Origin: Streptomyces atroolivaceus
GTDB taxonomy: Bacteria > Actinomycetota > Actinomycetes > Streptomycetales > Streptomycetaceae
Reading direction: 5' to 3'
Length of the DNA: 5,216 nt
Assembly (NCBI RefSeq): GCF_000717025.1
Contig: NZ_JNXG01000037.1
Location: 1-5,216 of the forward strand
Shown: positions 1-5,216 of the stretch, in pieces
Layout of the letters: every line of letters starts with the position of its first letter
Numbering within the stretch: the first letter of the stretch is position 1
Notes under the pieces: model-generated
Told to the model about the DNA's origin: nothing
What the model saw: the letters and a program-made list of their open reading frames with translations, nothing else
The model's database searches: none
Translations under genes and position numbers: made by a program

Positions 1-303
1 GACGGCGACGACCTCTACGCCGAGGTCACCCTGCCCGAAGGCGTCGACACCACCGGGCACACCCTGCACCCCGCACTCCTCGACGCCGCCCTCCACCCGC
101 TGGTCGACGGTGCCGAAGGGCTGCTGCCGTTCGGATTCAGCGGTGTGACGCTGCACTCGACGGGTGCCACCCGGCTGCGGGTCAGCGCGCGCCCGTCCGC
201 CGACGGGAGCGTGACCCTGCGTCTCGACGACCCGACGGGCGCACCGGTCGCGGTGGTCGAGTCGCTGGTGCTGCGCGAGGCGTCCGCCGGACGTCTCCGG
301 GAC
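1..303 (+). other. Dehydratase (DH) domain of module A, C-terminal part
   Basis: This is the second half of the double-hotdog dehydratase fold; the first half, with the catalytic His, lies before the window. The DH removes water from the beta-hydroxyacyl-ACP made by the KR, giving an alpha,beta-unsaturated chain. The motif HPALLDAALH (residues 23-32) holds the catalytic Asp28 and the usual polar residue four positions later (His32). The family's usual next segment follows as LLPFGFSGVTLH (41-52), then a beta-rich stretch ending in VVESLVLREA (85-94). The presence of Asp28 argues that the domain is active, but the unseen His half could still be damaged. The boundary with the KR is approximate. 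Confidence 0.92.
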
Positions 304-3300
304 ACTTCCCGACGGCATCCGCTGTACACGGTCGCCTGGCAGCCGTCCGTCGCCGACGCCACCACGGCGGGGACGGACGGCAAGGCGGCAGACCACGAGC
401 GCCTCGCGGTGCTGGGCGACTCCCCCGTGGCACGGGAGCTGGCCGCCGTACTCGGCGCCGATCCGTACGAGGACGTCACCGCGCTCCTGGCAGCCGTGGA
501 CGCCGGCACGGCGACCGCCCCCGGACTCGCCGTGTACGCGCCGGGGACCGGACCCGAAGCGCCCGGGTCCGGTGCGGACACCGGACCGGACGGTCTCCTC
601 GGCACCGCACGCCGTACCGCACACGAGGCGCTCGCCACGGTCCAAGCCCTGCTGGGCGACGAACGGCTCGCGGACACAAGCCTGTTGGTGGTGACGCGCG
701 CATCCGTGGGCACCGGCCGCGTCGATGCTGCCGGCGTGCCGGAAGTGACGCTGGACGGCCTGGGGACCGCACCTCTGTGGGGACTCCTGCGCTCGGCCCA
801 GTCGGAGTATCCCGGCCGGTTCGCGCTGGTCGACGTCGACGGCGCACCGGAGTCACTCCGGCGGCTGGGGACCGTCGCCGCGTCCGGAGAGCCGCAGAGT
901 GCGGTCCGCGCGGGCGAGATCCGCACGCCCCGGCTGGCCCGGCTCCCGGAGAGCGCCCCGGCGGAGAGGATCGCGCCTGGGGCCCCGTCCGCCGAGAACG
1001 CCCCGCGTCCACTCGCGGCCGGCGGCACCGTGCTGATCACCGGCGCCTTCGGACGGCTCGGCCGGCTGCTCGCCGAGCACCTGGCCGCCGAGTACGGCGT
1101 ACGACACCTCCTGCTGACCAGCCGCCGGGGCGCGGAGGCCCCCGGCGCCGACGAACTCGTGGCGCGGTTGGCCGAGTGGGGAGCCGAGGCCCGCGTCGAG
1201 GCCTGCGACACCGGGGACCGCGCCGCGGTCGCCGCGCTGCTGGCGTCCGTACCCGCCGACCGGCCGCTGACCGCCGTCGTGCACACCGCCGGGGTCCTGG
1301 ACGACGGTGTGGTCACCGCGCTCACCCCGGAACGCCTCGACGCCGTGATGCGCCCGAAGGCGGAGGCCGCGTTCCATCTCCACGAGCTGACCGCCCGCAT
1401 GGACCTTTCCGCGTTCGTCGTGTACTCCTCCGTTTCCGGGCTCATCGGCGCCGCCGGGCAGGCCAACTACGCCGCGGCGAACACCCTTCTCGACGCCCTG
1501 ACCCACCACCGCCACGGTCTGGGCCTCCCCGCGACCTCGCTCGCCTGGGGCCTGTGGGGCGAAGGCGGCATGGGCGAGAAGCTGGGCGGCTCCGACCTGG
1601 CGCGGATGGCCCGCTCCGGTGTGGCCGCCATGACGGAGACCGAGGGGCTCGCACTGTTCGACGCGGCGTTCGGCCGCCCGGAGCCACTGCTCGTACCCGC
1701 GCGACTGGATCTGGCGGCGGTCCGGGCCCGGGCGGGCGCCGCCGGGGTGCCCCCGCTGCTGCGCGGCCTGGTCCGCGCGCCGTTGCGCCGAGCCGTCGCC
1801 GCGGCAGCGGGCGGTGACGGCGGGTTCGCCGCGCAGCTGGCAGGTCTGGAGGAGGGGGAGCAGATCCGCAGGATCACGGAGCTCGTGCGTGAGCAGGCGG
1901 CTGCGGTGCTCGGCCACGCGTCGCCGGCGGCCGTCGACGTCACCGCCGGATTCAAGGAACTCGGTTTCGACTCGCTCAGCGCGGTGGAGCTGCGGACCCG
2001 GATCAACGCGGCCACCGGTCTGCGGCTGCCGGCCACTCTGATCTTCGACTACCCCGCCCCGCAGTCACTGGTGGGGCATCTGCGGGAGCGGCTGACATCG
2101 GGGACCAATGGCGGTCCAGCCGCGCCGGCCGTTCGGGCGGCGACGGGCGCGGGGGCGGAATCCGCGTACGAGCCGGTCGCCGTCATCGGCTTCGCCTGCC
2201 GCTATCCGGGCGGGGTCGCCTCACCCGAGGACCTGTGGCGCCTGGTCTCCGAGGGAACCGACGCCGTGGGCCCCTTCCCACGGGACCGCGGCTGGGATGT
2301 GGAGAACCTCTACGACCCCGATCCCGAGGCCACCGGCAGGTCCAGCACGGACCAGGGCGGTTTCCTCTACCGGGCGGGCGAGTTCGACGCCGGGTTCTTC
2401 GGGATCAGCCCACGCGAGGCCACGGCGATGGACCCGCAGCAGCGGCTCCTCCTCGAAACGGCCTGGGAGACGTTCGAGCGGGCCGGCATCGACCCGGCCG
2501 ATGTGCGGGGCAGCGACACCGGCGTGTTCGCCGGCACGATGTACCACGACTACGCGCCGCCGGTGCAGCACATGCCGAAGGACCTGGAAGGCATTCTGCT
2601 GACCGGCAACACCGGCAGCGTGGTGTCGGGGCGGATCGCCTACACGTACGGGCTCGAGGGTCCGGCGATCACGGTCGACACGGCGTGCTCGTCGTCGCTG
2701 GTGGCGCTGCACCTGGCGGCGCAGTCGTTGCGGCAGGGTGAGTGCTCGCTGGCGCTGGCGGGCGGCGCGACGGTGATGGCCACGCCCGGGACCTTCGTGG
2801 AGTTCAGCCGTCAGCGGGGGCTGTCTCCCGACGGCCGCTGCAAGTCCTTCTCCACCACGGCCGACGGCACGGGCTGGAGCGAAGGCGTCGGTCTGCTGCT
2901 TCTGGAGCGGCTCTCCGACGCCCGGCGCAACGGCCATCCGGTCCTGGCCGTCGTACGGGGCACGGCCACCAACCAGGACGGCGCCAGCAACGGTCTCACG
3001 GCCCCGAACGGCCCTTCGCAGGAGCGGGTGATCCGGCAGGCCCTGGCCAACGCCCGGCTCACCGCGTCCCAGGTGGACGCGGTCGAGGCTCATGGCACCG
3101 GGACCCGGCTCGGCGACCCCATCGAGGCCCAGGCCCTCATCAACACGTACGGCAGCGAACGGGACGCAGAACATCCGCTGTGGCTCGGCTCGTTGAAGTC
3201 GAACATCGGACATGCCCAAGCCGCGGCGGGTGTCGGCGGCGTGATCAAGATGATCATGGCGATGCACAACGGGGTACTGCCCCGGACGCTGCACGTGGAC

Positions 3301-5216
3301 GAGCCGACCGACCACGTCGACTGGTCGGACGGCACCGTACGGCTCCTCACCGAGAACCGGCCGTGGCCCCGGGCGGCCGGCGAGGAACCGCGCCGGGCGG
3401 CCGTCTCCTCGTTCGGGATCAGTGGCACCAACGCGCACGTCGTCCTGGAGCAGGCGGACGCCGACCCCGCCCCCGCGACCCGGTCCGGCGAACCCGCACC
3501 GCTCCCCTGGCTGTTGTCGGCGAAGAGCGAGGAATCGCTGCGCGACCAGGCGCGCCGGCTGCACGCGTACGCCGTCGCCCGTCCCGAGGCGCCCGTCCGG
3601 GATGCCGCCGTCTCACTTGCGGCCCGGGCCCGGTTCGAGCACCGGGCGGTCGTCGACGCCACCGGCCGCGACGCGCTCCTCACCGGCCTCGCCGCGCTCG
3701 CCGAGGGCTCGGAAGCGCCCGGTCTGACCAGCGGCACCACGACCGGAGGCGGCACCGCGTACCTCTTCACCGGCCAGGGCAGCCAGCGTCTGGGCATGGG
3801 GCGCGAACTCCACGCCGCCGAACCGGTGTTCGCCGCCGCTCTCGACTCCGCGCTCGCCGCGCTCGACCCGCACCTCGACCTGCCGCTGCGGGACGTGATG
3901 TGGGGACAGGACGCGGACCTGCTGAACCGGACCGACTACACGCAGCCCGCCCTGTTCGCCCTGCAGACCGCGCTGTACCGGACCCTGGAGCACCGGGGGA
4001 TCGTGCCCGACCACATGGCGGGGCACTCGATCGGCGAGATCGCCGCCGCGCACGCGGCCGGGGTGCTCGACCTCGCCGACGCGGCACGGCTCGTCGCGGT
4101 CCGGGGACGCCTGATGCGCGGCCTGCCGGCAGGCGGGGCGATGGTCGCCGTCCAGGCCACCGAGGAGGAGCTGCTCCCGCACCTGACGCCGCGGCTGTCC
4201 GTCGCCGCGCTCAACGCACCCGACTCCACTGTGATCTCGGGTGCGGAGGAGGACGCGCTCGCGGTACAGGAGGTGTTCACCGCCCTCGGCCGCCGCACCA
4301 CCCGGCTCAAGGTGAGTCACGCGTTCCACTCGCCCCTGATGGAGCCGGTGCTCCAGGAGTTCCGGAAGGAGATCTCTGCGTTCGCCTTCCGGGAACCGTC
4401 GATTCCGCTCGTCACCGCGGGCGATCCGACGAGCGCCGCCTACTGGGCGGCGCACATCCGCGACACGGTCCGGTTCACCGACCACGTGCGCGCCCTGGAG
4501 ACCCGGGGAGTCGCCCGCTACGTCGAGCTCGGTCCGGACGCCACCCTCACGGCACTCGCGCAGCACTCACTCTCCGAACCCGCCGTGCTCATCCCGGCCC
4601 TGCGCAGGACCGGTGAGGAAGGCAGCACGTTCGGTGCGGCGCTCGCGCGGCTGCACACGAGCGGCCACTCCCCCGCCACCTGGCGGCCGGAGCGCACCCC
4701 GGCGCACCCCGAAGACCTGCCCACCTACCCGTTCCGGCCGGAGCGCTTCTGGCTCACTCCCCGGGCGGATGCCACGGGCGGATCCGGGTCCGCGCACGCG
4801 CTGCTCGACACGGCCGTGCGGCTGGCCGAGGGCGACGGTCTCGTGCTGAGCGGCCGTGTCTCGCTCCGTACACACCCGTGGCTCACCGAGCACGCGGTCG
4901 CCGGGACGGTCCTGCTGCCGGGCGCGGCCCTGGTCGACCTCGCCCTGCACGCGGGCGACCTCACCGCGGCCGCGTCCGTCGAGGACCTCACCCTGGAGGC
5001 CCCGCTCGCACTCCCGGAGTCGGCCGCCGTCGACCTCCAGGTCGCGGTCGGCTCGGTGGACGAGGCGGGCCGCAGGACGATCGCCGTGCACTCCCGGGCG
5101 GCGGAGGACACCGAGGACGACGCCGGGTGGGTCCGGCACGCCACCGGAACCCTCGCACCGGCCGGAACACCCACCACCACCCCACCCACCGAACACATCA
5201 CCTGGCCCCCACCCGG
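1..5216 (+). CDS. Modular type I polyketide synthase, internal fragment (DH-KR-ACP-KS-AT-DH), partial at both ends
   Basis: This is one continuous open frame (frame 1, 1738 complete codons plus two bases) with neither start nor stop in the window. It encodes the end of one extension module and the start of the next in an assembly-line PKS, a large cytosolic protein that builds a polyketide by repeated condensation and reduction. The domains in order, by fragment residue, are: DH C-terminal part (1 to about 101), KR (about 106-530), ACP (about 617-700), linker, KS (about 722-1150), KS-AT linker, AT (about 1253-1540), post-AT linker, and DH N-terminal part (about 1597-1738). Diagnostic motifs are HPALLDAALH, TGAFGRLG, GQANYAAAN, GFDSLS, DTACSSSL, EAHGTGT, KSNIGH, GHSIG, HAFH and HAVAGTVLLP. 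All the catalytic residues expected in these stretches are present, and I saw no frameshift and no in-frame TTA leucine codon. The ACP-to-KS join is within one chain, so both modules are on one protein with no docking domains here. The family is certain; the product, gene name and cluster are not recognised. Confidence 0.97.
316..1590 (+). other. Ketoreductase (KR) domain of module A, predicted B1-type, complete
   Basis: This domain reduces the beta-keto group of the ACP-bound chain with NADPH. It has the two parts normal for modular PKS. The structural subdomain starts at HPLYTVAWQP (residues 106-115) and contains LWGLLRSAQSEYPGRF (259-274). The catalytic Rossmann subdomain runs from about residue 340. 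Its cofactor loop reads TGAFGRLG (347-354), followed by LLTSRRG (371-377) and ACDTGD (401-406). The catalytic residues are all present: Lys453, Ser477, Tyr490 and Asn494 (GQANYAAAN). LDD at 433-435 after HTAGV, with Ile482 where A-type enzymes have Trp, predicts B-type stereochemistry. Absence of Pro two residues after the Tyr suggests the B1 subtype, which does not epimerise an alpha-substituent. There is no enoylreductase between the two subdomains, so reduction should stop at the alkene. The ALPATSLAWG-like end motif (510-517) is normal. Confidence 0.94.
1849..2100 (+). other. Acyl carrier protein (ACP) domain of module A
   Basis: This is the phosphopantetheine-bearing carrier of about 80 residues that holds the growing chain during reduction and passes it to the next KS. 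The attachment site is Ser658 in LGFDSLSAVELR (654-665); the codon is at 1972-1974. Helix I is seen as IRRITELVREQAAAVLGH (622-639). The downstream stretch RLPATLIFDYPAP (675-687) is the standard end of a PKS carrier. An Ala/Gly/Arg-rich flexible linker (about residues 570-616) separates it from the KR. Only one carrier is present. Confidence 0.96.
2101..2163 (+). other. Inter-module linker between ACP of module A and KS of module B
   Basis: This is a short Ala/Gly/Pro-rich stretch of about 21-24 residues (from residue 701) joining the carrier to the next KS in the same reading frame. There is no stop, start, ribosome binding site or docking helix, so the chain passes between modules within one polypeptide. 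The exact ends are a matter of convention. Confidence 0.8.
2164..3450 (+). other. Ketosynthase (KS) domain of module B, complete, elongating type
   Basis: This domain accepts the chain from the ACP of module A on its active-site Cys and performs decarboxylative Claisen condensation with the extender on its own module's ACP. It begins at YEPVAVIGFACRYPGGV (723-739) and ends at SSFGISGTNAHVVLEQA (1136-1152). The catalytic triad is complete: Cys896 in DTACSSSL, His1031 in EAHGTGT and His1071 in KSNIGHAQAAAG. Cys rather than Gln at the active site makes it an elongating KS, not a KSQ loading domain. Other family signatures are GWDVENLYDPDP (764-775), MDPQQRLLLETAWE (810-823) and FSTTADGTGWSEG (950-962). 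The length of about 430 residues is normal. A block around Cys896 has a codon style unlike its flanks. Confidence 0.97.
3451..3756 (+). other. KS-AT linker (structured adapter) of module B
   Basis: About 100 residues lie between the KS end and the AT core, matching the usual small alpha/beta linker that fixes AT position beside the KS. The expected pieces are visible: LPWLLSAKSEESLRDQARRL (1168-1187), then ARARFEHRAVV (1208-1218) with the typical RFEHRA signature. A Thr/Gly-rich stretch (1243-1252) leads into the AT. It has no catalytic role. Confidence 0.85.
3757..4620 (+). other. Acyltransferase (AT) domain of module B, predicted malonyl-CoA specific
   Basis: This domain loads the extender unit from acyl-CoA onto the ACP of module B. 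The entry motif is YLFTGQGSQRLGMG (1254-1267), with the oxyanion-hole Gln1259. The nucleophile is Ser1343 in GHSIGEIAAAH. Arg1368 in AVRGRLM is the residue expected to bind the extender carboxylate. The catalytic His is His1443, at the end of HAFH (1440-1443). HAFH, where methylmalonyl enzymes have YASH, GHSIG instead of GHSQG, and TDYTQPALFAL (1312-1322) all agree on malonyl-CoA. The segment IPLVTAGDPTSAAYW (1468-1482) is about eight residues shorter than I expect and lacks the usual SN(V/L)TG sequence; the rest is of normal length. Specificity is predicted from motifs only. Confidence 0.93.
4621..4788 (+). other. Post-AT linker of module B
   Basis: This stretch wraps back from the AT toward the KS, and in the family it is recognised by the motif LPTYPFxxxRFW. 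Here it reads DLPTYPFRPERFWLTP (1572-1587). A short Gly/Ser/Ala-rich spacer (about 1589-1598) then leads to the dehydratase. It is preceded by a typical AT C-terminal helix, FGAALARLHTSG (1544-1555). Confidence 0.88.
4789..5216 (+). other. Dehydratase (DH) domain of module B, N-terminal part
   Basis: This is the first hotdog half of a second dehydratase, cut off by the window end. The catalytic His1631 lies in HAVAGTVLLP, which fits the family motif HxxxGxxxxP exactly (Gly1635, Pro1640). Further expected elements are LVLSGRVSLRTHPWL (1614-1628), VEDLTLEAPLALPE (1660-1673) and WVRHATGTLA (1710-1719). The opening motif, usually HPLLG, is altered to HALLD (1599-1603). The catalytic Asp would lie downstream, so activity cannot be confirmed. 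Its presence implies that module B also contains a KR further on, which is inference. The last 18 codons are C-rich and differ in style from the rest. Confidence 0.93.

Noticed and set aside
15..1466. Long open frame on the minus strand (483 codons) opposite the DH-KR region
   Set aside because: Its translation is low-complexity Ser/Arg/Ala/Thr-rich with no recognisable domain. Long antisense frames are expected opposite a GC-rich coding strand, and the + frame carries clear PKS motifs over the same bases.
1018..1575. KR read as inactive or epimerising (C-type) because of the odd cofactor loop
   Set aside because: Lys453, Ser477, Tyr490 and Asn494 and the three key loop glycines are present, so a C-type assignment is not supported.
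2095..2115. Possible gene boundary or new start near the ACP-KS join (an ATG occurs at 2108)
   Set aside because: That ATG is out of frame with the PKS. Frame 1 continues without a stop from ACP to KS and there is no docking sequence, so both modules are on one protein.
2221..3564. Long open frame on the minus strand (447 codons) opposite the KS
   Set aside because: Its translation is Arg/Gly/Val-rich and without motifs, mirroring the conserved KS codons. It is a shadow of the real gene.
3613..4566. Minus-strand open frame (317 codons) opposite the AT
   Set aside because: It has no recognisable fold or start context and fully overlaps an AT with intact catalytic residues on the + strand.
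2742..4616. Long open frame on the + strand in another frame (624 codons) across KS and AT
   Set aside because: It is Arg/Gly/Pro-rich with no domain match, while frame 1 encodes the KS and AT motifs through the same stretch. It arises from the GC-rich composition.
1..5216. Mobile element, CRISPR array, tRNA or other RNA gene, promoter or terminator
   Set aside because: I saw no inverted-repeat ends, regular spaced repeats, tRNA-like arms or non-coding gap; the whole window is coding.

Overview
The window is the interior of a single large gene, read on the + strand in frame 1 with no stop across all 1738 complete codons. Neither its start nor its stop lies in the window. It encodes part of a modular type I polyketide synthase (PKS). 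The very high GC content, the strong preference for G or C at the third codon position, and the domain motifs all point to an actinomycete, most likely Streptomyces or a relative. I cannot name the cluster or the product.

Layout: the window opens inside a dehydratase (DH) domain, with only its C-terminal half present. A complete ketoreductase (KR) and an acyl carrier protein (ACP) follow, ending one extension module (here 'module A'). A short linker of about 24 residues leads within the same polypeptide into the next module ('module B'), which has a complete ketosynthase (KS), a KS-AT linker, a complete acyltransferase (AT), a post-AT linker and the N-terminal half of a second DH, where the window ends. 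The order is ...DH-KR-ACP | KS-AT-DH...

How the parts work together: in module A the KR has all its catalytic residues and the LDD signature of B-type stereochemistry. It has no enoylreductase, so with the preceding DH it should leave a (probably trans) alpha,beta-double bond on the chain held by the ACP. The KS of module B takes that chain and condenses it with an extender unit chosen by its AT. The AT motifs (GHSIG, HAFH) predict malonyl-CoA, so no methyl branch is expected. The start of a DH in module B, with its catalytic His in place, suggests this unit is also reduced and dehydrated. A conjugated diene or polyene stretch is therefore possible, but that is inference.

Every known catalytic residue falling inside the window is present. 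There are no RNA genes, mobile elements, CRISPR arrays, promoters or terminators that I can support, as expected for the inside of a PKS gene. I do not see a new biological system here. The points worth a second look are an unusual KR cofactor motif, a shortened loop in the AT, and two abrupt changes in codon style that may mark recombination between PKS modules.
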